In this document: piece after piece, positions 7,357 through 17,452 of the stretch
Numbering within the stretch: position 1 is the stretch's first letter
Layout of the letters: every line of letters starts with the position of its first letter
Source of the DNA: Agrobacterium rubi TR3 = NBRC 13261
Lineage (GTDB): Bacteria; Pseudomonadota; Alphaproteobacteria; Rhizobiales; Rhizobiaceae
Direction: 5' to 3'
NCBI RefSeq assembly: GCF_000739935.1
Contig: NZ_BBJU01000016.1
Span: 124,001-188,000, forward strand
DNA length: 64,000 bases
Made by a program: the position numbers and the translations under genes
Notes under the pieces: model-generated
What the model was told of the DNA's origin: nothing
The model's database searches: none
What the model saw: only the letters and a program-made list of their open reading frames with translations

Positions 7357-10300
7357 TTTCGCGCCTGGACTATATCCGAAAGCAATCCGGCGGCAACCGT
7401 CAGGCGGGCAAGGTTCGTCTCGCCACTGTCGCTCAAGCCCCCGAGTTCCGACACGATGCGGTTGACCCGCACCCGGTCAGCTGCATACCAGGCCTGCACC
7501 GGGTTCTTTTCCTTGGCATATTCCGTCAGCGCCGAGATGACGATGCGGCGGCGTGACGAGGAAATCTGGTCCTGGCTGCGCAAGAGGGCAAGGCTTTCAT
7601 AATGGTCGGCTGGCGTTACACGCTGGCCTGCATCCAGCAGCCTTGCCACGCGGAAGGTGGCAGACACCGCCGCATAGCTTTCGGCTGCCCGCGCAAGCGT
7701 CGTGTTTGCCTGTCCCGCAATCAGCATGATTTCCGGCACATAGACCAGCAGGGACAGCGTTTCCAACTCGCGGATCAATGCCGGTGCGACGCCTTCAATC
7801 TCGGTAAAGCCGATCTCGTCCTTGTATTTGGCCGCACCTGCAAACAGCGTCTTGATCGCCGTCTTCAGCCGCTCGACCTCATCCGCCATAGACTCGGAGG
7901 CTGATGTCGTCGTTTGCAGATAAAGCCGCGTCGCATCGGTATAGATGCGCGCCACATCGGCATAAAGCCCGTTCTGCACAGCGCCGGAAATCTGTCCATC
8001 CAGCTTGTCGATCTCGCTCCACAGGCGCTTCAGACCGAACCCGTCCTCCACGATCATCGCCGCCTTGACGACCGTGGGTGCCAGAAGACCGCTGGCATCG
8101 ACCAGTTTCTGCACGAAACCCGGACCGCCGCGGTTGACAACCTGGTTGGCAAGCGAGGTCGCGACGATTTCGCGGTGCAGGCGATGGCTGGTGATGTCGC
8201 CCGCATAGGTCTTCTGCATCTTGCTTGGGAAATACTCCGTCAGAAGATGCTGAAGATAAGGCTCGTCCGGCAACGTGCTGGCCACCAGCGTATCGAACAA
8301 GGTGAGCTTGGCATAGGACAGGAGAACGCCGATCTCGGGCCGGGTCAGCGGTTTACCGGCGGCATAGCGCTCGCCGAATTCCGCATCGTTCGGCAAGGTT
8401 TCCACCTTTCGGTTCAATTGCCCGGCAGCTTCCATGGCACCCATCAGGCGGCCAAGCTCCTCACGATTTTCCGTACCGCGCCGCTCGGTCAGCGAGATCG
8501 CAAGCGACTGGAGATAATTGTTGCGCAGAACAAGATGGCCCACTTCCGTGGTCATGGAGGCAAGCAACTGGTTGCGTTTGGGCAAGGTCAGGCGACCGTC
8601 ATTGACGGGAGAGGCCAGGGCAATCTTGATATTGACCTCGACGTCGGAAGAATTGACACCCGCCGAATTGTCGATGGCATCGGAATTGCATCGGCCACCG
8701 GCCAGCGCATAGGCGATGCGCGCCTTTTGCGTGATGCCGAGATTGGCACCTTCACCGATCACCTTGGCGCCAACTTCCGTCGCATTGACGCGGATCGGAT
8801 CATTGGCGCGGTCCCCCACCTCGGCATTGGTTTCCACCGCTGCCTTCACATAGGTGCCGATGCCACCGAACCAGAGAAGATCGGCGGGAGCCTTCAAGAT
8901 CGCCGTCATGATCTCGAACGGCGTGGCAACGGATTTGTCGATGCCGATCGCCGCAACCGCTTCGGGTGTCAGCGATACGGATTTTTCCGAGCGGGAGATG
9001 ATCATCGCGCCTTGCGACAGCGCGGACCGGTCGTAATCCTGCCAGCTGGAACGCGGCAGGTCGAACAGGCGCTTGCGCTCGGCAAAGGACTTGTCCGTAT
9101 CGGGGGTCGGATCGATGATGATGTCGCGGTGGTCGAAGGCTGCAATCAGCTCGATCTTTTCCGACAGCAGCATGCCATTGCCGAACACGTCGCCGGACAT
9201 GTCCCCCACACCGACCACTTTGAACGGTGTCGTCTGAATGTCGATGTCCATCTCGCGGAAATGCCGCTTGACCGTTTCCCAGGCGCCGCGTGCGGTAATG
9301 CCCATTTTCTTGTGGTCATAACCGGCAGAACCACCCGAGGCAAAGGCATCATCCAGCCAGAACCCGGCATCGCGCGCCAGTCCATTTGCGGTGTCGGAGA
9401 AGGTTGCCGTGCCCTTGTCGGCTGCAACAACGAAATACGGGTCGTCACCATCCAGCCGGAGTGTGTCGGCAGGCGCGACAATATCATCGCCGACGATGTT
9501 GTCGGTTATGGACAGGAGCGTGCGGATATAGGTCTTGTAGGCGTCCTTGCCCGCATTGAAGATTTCATCGCGATTACCGCCAACCGGCAGGGTCTTCGGG
9601 TAAAAGCCACCCTTGGCACCGACAGGCACGATCACCGCATTCTTGACTTGCTGTGCCTTGACCAGCCCCAGCACTTCGGTGCGATAATCCTGTCCACGAT
9701 CCGACCAGCGAAGCCCGCCACGGGCAACCTTGCCGAAGCGCAGGTGGACACCTTCGACTTCGGTGCCATAAACGAAGATTTCCCGGAACGGTCTTGGGTC
9801 AGGCAAGCCATCCAGAAGCTTGGGATCGAATTTGAAGGCCAGCATCGCCCTTGGAGACCCATCCTCGTTGCGCTGGAAATAGTTGGTGCGCAACGTCGAA
9901 TCCACCGCATTCACATAACGGCGAAGGGTGCGGTCCTCGTCCAGATTGGGAACGCCCGACAGCGCCGTTTCGATGGACTTGTGGAGATCGAGAAGCTTGC
10001 GAAGGCGCGGCTTCTCTCCCATCTTCGGATCGAAGCCATGGGAAAACAGCTCGAATATCTTGGCCGCAATATCAGGATATTTGAACAGCGTTTCGGAAAT
10101 ATGCTCCTGCGAATAGACGATGCCCGTCTGGCGCAGGTAACGCGCATAGGCCCGCAAAACCGACACTTCCCGCACGCCAAGACCCGCAGCCACGATCAGG
10201 CGATTGAAATTGTCGTTATCGACAGTACCGTCGAACGCCGCCAGAAACGCCTCTTCGAGCCGTGGCCCGTAGATTGCAAGATCGAGCTTCACGCCCGGCT

Positions 10301-12113
10301 GGACCTTCAGTTCCATATCATGCAGCACGATGGTGCGTGTGTCGTCGCCTGAGACCACGCCAACATCGAAAGTGCGCTCGCTGATGACGCTGAAACCCAG
10401 ATTTTCCAGCAACGGCACGCGCCGCGATAGCGGCAGATGACCGTCGCGGTGGAAAATCTTCAGCGAGAGAACGCCGTCGGCCTGATCGTCACGGCGGTAG
10501 AATTCGATTCTGACAGGCTCGCCACCGGCGGTCGCGGCGATATCCGGCAGATCGATAATCGCTTCTTCCGGCGTGAATGCTTCCTGATACGCCTGATCGA
10601 CATCCAGAACCGGCGCACCGGAGGGGGAAAGCGCCACGAAGTGGTCTATCCAGCGTGCGGCAATATCGCTGACTGCATCTTCGAGCTTGTCCTGTGCCAC
10701 ACGCGGCGTCTTGCCGTTGGTGCGCCCGACAATGAAGTGGACGCGCGCGACAGCGCCTTCCGGGAAGGCCGGATAATAAGCCGAGATGTGCCCGTCATAA
10801 ACCTCGGACAGATACTCACCCATTTTTTCGCGGACGTAGGAATTATACTCTTCGCGTGGCACGAAAATAATAACGGAGACAAAGCGGTCAAAACGGTCGA
10901 TGCGTGGCAGAACGCGCACGCGTGGACGGTCGCTCAGTTCCATGATCTGCTCGATGAAGCGGATCAGCAGATCGGCATCGATCTGGAACAGGTCGTCACG
11001 CGGATAGGATTCCAGCGTGTTGTGCAAAATGCGCCCGGAGTGGCTGTTGGGATCGAAACCGAAGTGATGCTCGACCTCGGCGACCTTGGCGCGCAGAAGC
11101 GGGATCTGCTTGACCGAATGCGTATAGGCCGTCGCCGTGAACAGGCCGACGATACGCAATTCGCCAACGACATTGCCATCCTCATCGAAACGCTTGATGC
11201 CGATATAGTCCATATAGGCGCGACGGTGGACGATGGATTTGACGTTGGCCTTGGTGACGATCAGAAAATCCGGACCGTCGAGGAAGGCCAGAATTTCCGG
11301 TGTCGTCGTCACCGCGTCCTTGCCGAGGCGCAGGACGCGCACCTTCGGGTCGGTCAGCGTCCCAAGTCCGCTGCCGTCGCCGCGTTCGACGACGGCATTC
11401 TTGCCCTTGCCGGAATAGCTGTAGTCACGCATGCCGAGGAAGGTGAAATTGTCGTTGCGCAGCCATTCCAGAAACGCGACCGCCTCATCGCGCCCCGACT
11501 TGCGACGGGTGGGTGCACGCTCCTTCAATTCGCTCAGCGCTTCATCCAGTTTTGAGACCATCGGCGTCCAGTCGCTATAGGCGGACTGGACCTGCGACAA
11601 AACGAAGCGGAGACGTTCTTCCAGCGCCTCGCCTGCCTGTGGAGTAACCGGCGCGATGTGAAGCTGAATCAGGCTGATATTGTCCTGAGGCGCGTCGATA
11701 TCGGAATCTGCCAGACGATATCCACCGGCAGCACGCGCATCAGCGATAAGAATGGGGTGAACCGCAAGATAAAGGCTACGGTAGCTGTTGGTCACTTCAC
11801 CCATGACGGAATCGTACAGAAACGGCATGTTGCGACCGATGATGGTCAGAACAGTCACAGGAATATCGCGCGGCGCGACGCCTTCTACTTGCGAGATACC
11901 AATATAGGGCGTGTCTTTTTTCCAGCGTGACAGTTCATCCGACGTATGGCGAGCGGCTGCAGCTAGCATGTCGGGGGAATAATATTGGATATCATCCGTA
12001 CTGGCCCGACCGAAGATCGCCTCCGGGTCTAGAAAGGGCTTACCCGACACCTCCGCCAGTTTTCTGGTTTTTTCGAGTTGTTTGTCGCGTTTTGGATTGT
12101 TCCGGTAGCCCAT
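7350..12113 (-). CDS. NAD-specific glutamate dehydrogenase, 180-kDa class
   Basis: 1587 residues, matching the large NAD-GDH class (L-GDH180; GdhZ/GdhB names are used in other genera). It deaminates glutamate to 2-oxoglutarate and ammonia. The N-terminal third holds ACT-like regulatory segments; the catalytic dehydrogenase domain begins around residue 760 (HLRFGKVARGGLRWSDR), with the substrate-lysine segment VPVGAKGGFYPK near residue 830 and the Rossmann region (VGVGDMSGDVFGNG) near 970. A long helical C-terminal region follows. GGGAGGAAA precedes the ATG. The gene feeds amino-acid carbon into the TCA cycle. The opposite strand holds a very long open frame that I regard as a codon-bias shadow. 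Confidence 0.96.
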   Translation of the reverse strand: MGYRNNPKRDKQLEKTRKLAEVSGKPFLDPEAIFGRASTDDIQYYSPDMLAAAARHTSDELSRWKKDTPYIGISQVEGVAPRDIPVTVLTIIGRNMPFLYDSVMGEVTNSYRSLYLAVHPILIADARAAGGYRLADSDIDAPQDNISLIQLHIAPVTPQAGEALEERLRFVLSQVQSAYSDWTPMVSKLDEALSELKERAPTRRKSGRDEAVAFLEWLRNDNFTFLGMRDYSYSGKGKNAVVERGDGSGLGTLTDPKVRVLRLGKDAVTTTPEILAFLDGPDFLIVTKANVKSIVHRRAYMDYIGIKRFDEDGNVVGELRIVGLFTATAYTHSVKQIPLLRAKVAEVEHHFGFDPNSHSGRILHNTLESYPRDDLFQIDADLLIRFIEQIMELSDRPRVRVLPRIDRFDRFVSVIIFVPREEYNSYVREKMGEYLSEVYDGHISAYYPAFPEGAVARVHFIVGRTNGKTPRVAQDKLEDAVSDIAARWIDHFVALSPSGAPVLDVDQAYQEAFTPEEAIIDLPDIAATAGGEPVRIEFYRRDDQADGVLSLKIFHRDGHLPLSRRVPLLENLGFSVISERTFDVGVVSGDDTRTIVLHDMELKVQPGVKLDLAIYGPRLEEAFLAAFDGTVDNDNFNRLIVAAGLGVREVSVLRAYARYLRQTGIVYSQEHISETLFKYPDIAAKIFELFSHGFDPKMGEKPRLRKLLDLHKSIETALSGVPNLDEDRTLRRYVNAVDSTLRTNYFQRNEDGSPRAMLAFKFDPKLLDGLPDPRPFREIFVYGTEVEGVHLRFGKVARGGLRWSDRGQDYRTEVLGLVKAQQVKNAVIVPVGAKGGFYPKTLPVGGNRDEIFNAGKDAYKTYIRTLLSITDNIVGDDIVAPADTLRLDGDDPYFVVAADKGTATFSDTANGLARDAGFWLDDAFASGGSAGYDHKKMGITARGAWETVKRHFREMDIDIQTTPFKVVGVGDMSGDVFGNGMLLSEKIELIAAFDHRDIIIDPTPDTDKSFAERKRLFDLPRSSWQDYDRSALSQGAMIISRSEKSVSLTPEAVAAIGIDKSVATPFEIMTAILKAPADLLWFGGIGTYVKAAVETNAEVGDRANDPIRVNATEVGAKVIGEGANLGITQKARIAYALAGGRCNSDAIDNSAGVNSSDVEVNIKIALASPVNDGRLTLPKRNQLLASMTTEVGHLVLRNNYLQSLAISLTERRGTENREELGRLMGAMEAAGQLNRKVETLPNDAEFGERYAAGKPLTRPEIGVLLSYAKLTLFDTLVASTLPDEPYLQHLLTEYFPSKMQKTYAGDITSHRLHREIVATSLANQVVNRGGPGFVQKLVDASGLLAPTVVKAAMIVEDGFGLKRLWSEIDKLDGQISGAVQNGLYADVARIYTDATRLYLQTTTSASESMADEVERLKTAIKTLFAGAAKYKDEIGFTEIEGVAPALIRELETLSLLVYVPEIMLIAGQANTTLARAAESYAAVSATFRVARLLDAGQRVTPADHYESLALLRSQDQISSSRRRIVISALTEYAKEKNPVQAWYAADRVRVNRIVSELGGLSDSGETNLARLTVAAGLLSDIVQARNV

Positions 12114-12657
12114 TTTGCCTTTTTCCTCCCAAAGGGTGAGGGTTTATCAATGAAAATCGAAAAAAATCTTCATTTTCATCAAATTCGAATCGGATATTGG
12201 CGCGGAATTATGAAGAGTTTAAGTGGCAATCAATGCTTTAAATGCTTCACCCATATTTTATTCGATTGAAACCGCAACCTACAGCTTCCAGTGGCGAATC
12301 AAAAAGCATCCATCGGCCGGTTTGTGTTAAGGTCAAAGCGACCCTATTGTGACTCGATGGTCACGGTGGAAGCAAATTATTGATTTCGTCGTATTTTTGT
12401 GGTACACCTTAGAAACTGATCCACAGCGTGGCATTTGCGTGCCCAAAAACACCACGAAAGCAACTCATCACTTGCACGCGGTTTCCGTGACATATCGATT
12501 GTTTGTGTTGTCAACCTGCCGGTTGCAAGGTGACATATCTTTGAGCGCACGTCTGTACCAGTATGAAGTCACTTGACGGTTCCCCCGTCTCATCCGGGCC
12601 TGACCGACCCGACCCCCGGAAACCCCGGGTGTATGTAACAGGGAGTTTTTAGAACGA
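12114..12657. other. Divergent intergenic region between NAD-GDH and carD
   Basis: No credible gene in 544 nt. It is more AT-rich than its flanks near 12150-12260. A 10-bp direct repeat, GTGACATATC, occurs at 12487-12496 and 12530-12539, exactly 43 bp apart (about four helical turns). A short inverted repeat GTGAC-N6-GTCAC lies at 12349-12364. Promoters for both genes must be here, but I cannot assign -35/-10 boxes with confidence. Confidence 0.5.
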
Positions 12658-13227
12658 ATGACGACCCAGCCAAAAAAATCTCCAGCGCGTCACGGTTTCA
12701 AAACCGGCGAAGCGATCGTTTATCCCGCTCATGGTGTCGGTACCATTTCGTCCATTGAAGAACAGGAAGTCGCGGGCATGAAGCTCGAACTGTTCGTCAT
12801 TGATTTCGAAAAAGACAAGATGCGCCTGAAAGTTCCAGTCGCCAAGGCTGTCAGCATCGGCATGCGCAAGCTGTCCGAGGAAGACTTTGTCGAGCGCGCA
12901 CTGAAAGTTGTTCAGGGCAGAGCCCGCGTCAAGCGCACCATGTGGTCGCGTCGCGCGCAGGAATATGATGCCAAGATCAATTCCGGCGATCTGATCGCCA
13001 TCGCTGAAGTCGTGCGTGACCTTTATCGTGCCGAAAATCAGCCGGAACAGTCTTATTCCGAGCGTCAGCTCTATGAAGCTGCTCTTGATCGCATGGCCCG
13101 TGAAATCGCTGCTGTGAACAAGATGTCCGAAACGGAAGCCGTTCGTCTCGTTGAGATCAACCTCAACAAGGGACCAAAGCGCGGCAAGTCTGTGGAAGAC
13201 GAAGAAGCACAGGAAGAAGCTGCGTAA
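12658..13227 (+). CDS. carD: CarD family transcriptional regulator
   Basis: 189 residues. The N-terminal RNA-polymerase-interacting Tudor-like domain starts FKTGEAIVYPAHGVGTISSIEEQEVAG, and a helical DNA-contacting domain follows (RKLSEEDFVERALKVVQGRARVKRTMWSRRAQEY). CarD proteins bind the RNA polymerase beta subunit and stabilise open complexes, often at rRNA promoters. The C-terminus is acidic (EDEEAQEEAA). GGGAG lies 11 nt before the ATG. The gene stands alone, with a long upstream spacer and a strong terminator behind. Confidence 0.94.
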   Translation: MTTQPKKSPARHGFKTGEAIVYPAHGVGTISSIEEQEVAGMKLELFVIDFEKDKMRLKVPVAKAVSIGMRKLSEEDFVERALKVVQGRARVKRTMWSRRAQEYDAKINSGDLIAIAEVVRDLYRAENQPEQSYSERQLYEAALDRMAREIAAVNKMSETEAVRLVEINLNKGPKRGKSVEDEEAQEEAA

Positions 13228-13252
13228 CCAGCTTCGAGACTACCTTTTAGAG

Positions 13253-13327
13253 AACCCGACCTTTGAATTGCATCCCCGAACGCTGATTGTAAGCTTCAAG
13301 GGTTTCAATTCAAAGGTCGGGTTTTTT
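13253..13327 (+). terminator. Long-armed terminator after carD
   Basis: A perfect 18-bp inverted repeat (13253-13270 and 13306-13323, outer ends AACCCGACC / GGTCGGGTT) is separated by a 35-nt loop and runs into TTTTTT. The T-run abuts the stop codon of the convergent LysM peptidase gene. Stem length and loop size are unusually large for a simple terminator. Confidence 0.85.
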
Positions 13328-14784
13328 CATTCAGCAATGATCTTGACCCGTTCGCCTGGCTGAATGACCGCTGTCGAACTCATGGCATTGAGGACGCGGA
13401 ACAGTTCCAGTTTGCGATCCGTGCCCATCATCCGCGCCGCCAGCGTGGCAACAGTATCTCCCGGCTTGGTGGTCACCACCCTGACGCGCAGAGGCTTCAG
13501 TGCGGTAATTTCCGCAGGCGTCATCTTGCGGAAGCTGGAGCGCAGCACATTGGCAACGCTGTCCAGCTGCGTGCTGCCCTTCGGCACAGCAGTCAAAAAG
13601 CGGAAGATTTGCTGTCCCACGCGAATGACGGTGACATCGAAATCCCATTTATCCGCACTGGCGCGAGCGGTTGCCGCAGGCAGGCCGTTGATTTCGGTTT
13701 CTTTCACCGTTTCCGGCAACAGTCCCGCAACCCAGCCGCTGGTCAGATAATTGGCAAGCGTCGTCTGCTTGGGATCCGCCACGCCATCGAAACGGATAGC
13801 CATTTCGCCCGGGCCTGTCGCCAAGACGGCCTCGACCTTGTTGTCAATCTGAAACCCTTCCGGGACATCGAAGCGAATGCCGAGGCTGCCATGCAGGAAG
13901 GTGTTGCCACGCACATAGCCCTCCTGCGGGCTGTCTCCGTACAGCAGGCCATCGATTCCGTTCAGGAACCAGTCGCGCCCCTTGTCGCCCACTTGCCCCT
14001 CCTGCCCGAAGGCACGGGCATGGCGTCGCGCAAGCTCGATACGCTGCGGCGTATTCGGGTGGCTGGACAGGAAGTCGAGGCTCTGGTCGCTATCGGGGTC
14101 AGCCGAGGTAAAGCGTGCATAGGCCGCCATGGAATCGAGGAAACGCGGCGAGGCAAAGGGGTCGTAACCCGCTTCGCCCAGCATGCGCACACCGATGACA
14201 TCGGCCTGCAATTCCTGCTGCCGGGAGAAGGCCGCAAGGCGCAGCTTGCCGCGCGCCAGAGCCTGTTTCCCAGCCAGATCGCTGGACAGCACCTCCGCGA
14301 CCACCCGGCTGGCAATGACCTCGGCCTCTTCGCGACGCTGCCGCTCGATGCCGTGATTGGCAGTCACATGGCCCATTTCGTGGGACAGAACAGCGGCAAC
14401 TTCTGACGCATCATTGGCGAGCGCCAGAAGCCCGCGCGTCACATAAAGGTAACCACCCGGCAGCGCAAAGGCATTGATCGCGGGGGAATTGAGGATGGTG
14501 ATGCGGTAGGATTGCTGCGGATTTTCAGAAACCGCCGTCAGCGCGCCGGCAATGCGGGCAACCAGACGCTCGGTCTTGTCATCGTGATATTCCCCGCCAT
14601 AGCTTGCGACGATGCGGGGATGCTCACGCGCACCCATCTGCGCGCGCGGGTCGTCCTTTTGCACCTGCTCCACGGTCTGCGGATTGTCAGACGGCTTGAG
14701 CGTAGATTGATAAGACGGACTGAAAAGCGACTGGCACGACGACAAGAGGAGGCCAGCGGTAACCAGCGCCAAACCGCGCTTCAC
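13327..14784 (-). CDS. M48 family metallopeptidase lipoprotein with C-terminal LysM domain
   Basis: 485 residues from GTG 14784. The signal peptide ends in a lipobox (LLLSSC, Cys17), so it should be a periplasm-facing lipoprotein. The zinc motif HEMGH is at about residues 135-139, with the third-ligand segment QELQAD further on: a BepA/YfgC-like M48 domain. The last 55 residues (RVVTTKPGDTVATLAARMMG...IQPGERVKIIAE) form a LysM peptidoglycan-binding module. BepA-type proteases assist or degrade outer-membrane proteins during assembly, so an envelope quality-control role is likely. I prefer GTG because GAGGGG lies a few nucleotides upstream; an in-frame ATG 23 codons earlier would spoil the signal peptide. 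Confidence 0.88.
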   Translation of the reverse strand: MKRGLALVTAGLLLSSCQSLFSPSYQSTLKPSDNPQTVEQVQKDDPRAQMGAREHPRIVASYGGEYHDDKTERLVARIAGALTAVSENPQQSYRITILNSPAINAFALPGGYLYVTRGLLALANDASEVAAVLSHEMGHVTANHGIERQRREEAEVIASRVVAEVLSSDLAGKQALARGKLRLAAFSRQQELQADVIGVRMLGEAGYDPFASPRFLDSMAAYARFTSADPDSDQSLDFLSSHPNTPQRIELARRHARAFGQEGQVGDKGRDWFLNGIDGLLYGDSPQEGYVRGNTFLHGSLGIRFDVPEGFQIDNKVEAVLATGPGEMAIRFDGVADPKQTTLANYLTSGWVAGLLPETVKETEINGLPAATARASADKWDFDVTVIRVGQQIFRFLTAVPKGSTQLDSVANVLRSSFRKMTPAEITALKPLRVRVVTTKPGDTVATLAARMMGTDRKLELFRVLNAMSSTAVIQPGERVKIIAE

Positions 14785-15110
14785 CGTCTTGCCCCTCTGC
14801 CATAGATTTTGAGCGGAGGTGTGGCCCTTCCGGACCTTCACACACGTCACCATTACGCTTGTCTGCTCCTAACGTTCCTGATCATCCGTTAACTGCAGAC
14901 CAGTATACTATATTACCCACGCGGACGCTTGAATGCTCAAACAATGAGAACGATCCATCTTGTAAAACATTTTCAAGGTGAATACGTGGTCGCATCGTTA
15001 TTTTTCAAGCAGTTATTTAAAATTCGCAAGTGCAAAATTAGCGCGTCGTCTATGTGATTTTGCAGACTTGACAGCGACCCGCGTCGAAATTGTGACGCAA
15101 GCCTCTTCCC
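14785..15110. other. Intergenic region between thiQ and the LysM peptidase gene
   Basis: 326 nt, AT-rich in its middle, between the 3' end of thiQ and the 5' end of the peptidase gene (both on the minus strand). It should hold the peptidase promoter and the thiQ transcript end. I see no clear hairpin terminator, no small gene and no recognisable RNA. Confidence 0.4.
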
Positions 15111-15827
15111 TCAGCCCGATAGAAACGTCGATATCGCGTCGATATGGGTTGCAGCGAAGAAATCCTCGACCGAACCCTTATACAAAACGCGACCGTCCGA
15201 AAGAAAAATCACCGCATCTGCGAGACGTCTGATGTCATCGGGCTGATGCGTCACCAGAAGAACGGTGTTTTGCATATCCGCATGAAGCTGTTTCAAAAGT
15301 GCTGCCATGCCGGAGCGCAGACCGGGATCAAGGGCTGCAAAGGGTTCGTCCAGCAACATCACGGCACGTTGACGCACCAAGGCTCTCGCCAGCGCCGCCC
15401 TTTGCCGCTCCCCACCGGACATGGTGGACGGCATACGTTTTTCGAAACCGCCAAGACCGACGCGCTCCAGCGCTTGGCTGATTCTGGCTTTATCCTCGCT
15501 AGACAGCCGCAAGGACGGGCTGACGCCCAGCCCGACATTGGTGACAATATCCAGATGCGAAAAGAGATTGTTGTCCTGAAAAATGAGGGAAACCGGTCTT
15601 TGCGACGGATCGAGCCCGCGCATGTCGTGACCATCGATCAGCACCCGCCCGGCATCCGGCGCCTCAAAGCCTGCGACAAGGTTGAGAAGTGTGGATTTAC
15701 CAGAGCCCGAGGGACCGACGACAGCGGTAACCTTGCCGCGTTCGAACCCGCAGTCGAGCAAGAACTCCTGATGACCCAGCGTCAGGGTCACATTGTCGAG
15801 CCTGACACTCCATTCCTGCGCGCTCAT
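15111..15827 (-). CDS. thiQ: Thiamine ABC transporter ATP-binding protein
   Basis: 238 residues: one ATPase domain with Walker [10 protein letters not shown] (near residue 37), signature [15 protein letters not shown], Walker [13 protein letters not shown] and the switch-histidine segment LLVTHQP. It energises uptake of thiamine, thiamine phosphate or TPP by ThiB-ThiP. Its ATG overlaps the thiP stop by 4 nt (ATGA), so translation is coupled. The family call comes mainly from the context: a TPP riboswitch leads the operon. Confidence 0.94.
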   Translation of the reverse strand: MSAQEWSVRLDNVTLTLGHQEFLLDCGFERGKVTAVVGPSGSGKSTLLNLVAGFEAPDAGRVLIDGHDMRGLDPSQRPVSLIFQDNNLFSHLDIVTNVGLGVSPSLRLSSEDKARISQALERVGLGGFEKRMPSTMSGGERQRAALARALVRQRAVMLLDEPFAALDPGLRSGMAALLKQLHADMQNTVLLVTHQPDDIRRLADAVIFLSDGRVLYKGSVEDFFAATHIDAISTFLSG

Positions 15828-17443
15828 GCAATGACTTTCGATGATGGGCGCGACACGCCGCCGGCTGCTAATGCCAGGCAGATGACGCCGAGAATGAACG
15901 CGTACCCCGCCGCGTCATGGGTGCGGTAGCTGCCCATATTGCTATAGACGAGCCACGGCAAAGTCACGAAGCTTTCAGAGCCGAAGAGCGCAACCGCGCC
16001 CAGATCGCCGATCGACAAAGCCATCGCAAACGAAAACGCCATGGCCGCAGGCCTCCACAAAACCGGCCAATCCACGATACGAAGCCGGGAAAAACCGGAA
16101 AGACCGAGACTGGCGGAAAGGCGACCCGTGCGGGACTGATGGGTGATGAAGGCGGGCTCCAGCACGCGCATGACGAAGGGCAGCGCCATCAGCATATTGA
16201 TGACCGCAACCAGCCCCGGCGCAAACAGGGCAACATCGCCATAAGGACGCAACAGCAGGAACCACCCACTGCCCAGCACCACCGGCGGCACCAGCAGTAC
16301 CAGTGAAGACCCAGCACCCATGGCTGTGGACAGTGCGCTCAGCCGTTTCCCTACATGTCGCCGGGAGGCAATGGCCTGGCGGGCGCGAATGAGAGCGACG
16401 GACACAAAAAGGGCAAGCGAGGCAGAGATGAGCGCGATCAACAGGCTCGTCAACGCCGCGCGGCGAAAGGTATTCGCAGTCAAAAGCCGCCAGAGATCGG
16501 ATGAGATGCCCGACGTTGCAACGGCAACCAGAGGCAACCCGACAAGCAGCAGTGCCAGAACAATCACTGTGATATCCCACAGGCGTGAACCAAACCTCTC
16601 GCCATCCAGTCGCCTGATGGCCCTGCCTTGGCTTGGCGCCTCGGCGTCCGTCGAGGGCAGCAGTGCAAGACCAGCCAGGAGAGCGCCCGTCATGGCAATC
16701 TGCATCAGCGACAGCGCGATGGCACGTGGCGGATCGAAGTCGAAGCGCAGCGCCTGGTAGATCGCCACCTCGATCGTGGTTGCCGCAGGCCCGCCACCCA
16801 GCAGAAGCACCAGCGTAAAACTCGTGGCGCACAGCATGAAGATCAGCCCTGCAACGCCGGGAAGCAACCGTGAGACGGCGGGCCACTCGATGAACCGAAA
16901 CGTCGAGACGGCCCCAAGACCAAGGCTCGCGCTCATTCGCCAATATTCCGACGGTACCCGCTCCAGCCCGGCCAGAAAAAACCGCACCGCCAGCGGCAGG
17001 TTAAAAAACACATGGGCAATGAGAATGCCCGACAAGCCGTAAATGCTGAAGGGTTGCTCCACCCCGGCCGACAAGAGAAACGTGTTGAAGATGCCCTGCC
17101 TGCCCCAGATCGCGATGAGCCCGAGAGCACCGACAATGACCGGTAGCCCCATCGGCACAGCCATCAGGCGGATGATCCAGATGCGGCCGGGAAAGTCCCG
17201 TTGCCGGGCAAGCGCAAGGGCCACCGGCAGGCCGAGCGATATGGACAAAGCCGTCGACAGCGTCGCTTGCCAAAGCGTGAAGCGCAAGATGCGCAGCGTA
17301 TAGGCATCGAACAACGCCGCGGATGCTGCCCCCGTATCGAAGGACAACAGCGCCGCCACTGCAAGGCCCATGAAGGCAAGAACGGCGGCAGAGGCCACCG
17401 CTCCCGTCAAGATAAACCTGCGACGATCACGACGCTCCATCAT
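15824..17443 (-). CDS. thiP: Thiamine/thiamine pyrophosphate ABC transporter permease
   Basis: 539 residues with two fused permease halves and about 12 membrane helices, as in ThiP and the ferric (FbpB/SfuB) type permeases. Each half has an EAA-like loop: [19 protein letters not shown] in the first and [19 protein letters not shown] in the second, contacting the ThiQ ATPase. It begins 9 nt after the thiB stop and overlaps thiQ, so thiB-thiP-thiQ form one operon. Confidence 0.94.
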   Translation of the reverse strand: MMERRDRRRFILTGAVASAAVLAFMGLAVAALLSFDTGAASAALFDAYTLRILRFTLWQATLSTALSISLGLPVALALARQRDFPGRIWIIRLMAVPMGLPVIVGALGLIAIWGRQGIFNTFLLSAGVEQPFSIYGLSGILIAHVFFNLPLAVRFFLAGLERVPSEYWRMSASLGLGAVSTFRFIEWPAVSRLLPGVAGLIFMLCATSFTLVLLLGGGPAATTIEVAIYQALRFDFDPPRAIALSLMQIAMTGALLAGLALLPSTDAEAPSQGRAIRRLDGERFGSRLWDITVIVLALLLVGLPLVAVATSGISSDLWRLLTANTFRRAALTSLLIALISASLALFVSVALIRARQAIASRRHVGKRLSALSTAMGAGSSLVLLVPPVVLGSGWFLLLRPYGDVALFAPGLVAVINMLMALPFVMRVLEPAFITHQSRTGRLSASLGLSGFSRLRIVDWPVLWRPAAMAFSFAMALSIGDLGAVALFGSESFVTLPWLVYSNMGSYRTHDAAGYAFILGVICLALAAGGVSRPSSKVIA

Positions 17444-17452
17444 CGTGGGTGA

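Noticed and set aside
7914-10352. Open frame of about 800 codons antisense to the NAD-GDH gene
   Set aside because: Shadow of codon bias; compositionally odd protein, no domain and no ribosome site, while the sense frame is a complete NAD-GDH.
12349-12576. 75-codon frame upstream of carD
   Set aside because: Poor composition for this genome, and it covers the repeat-bearing promoter region.
15828-15929. Possible separate gene at the thiP/thiQ junction
   Set aside because: The sense frames of thiP and thiQ overlap by 4 nt and account for the whole region.
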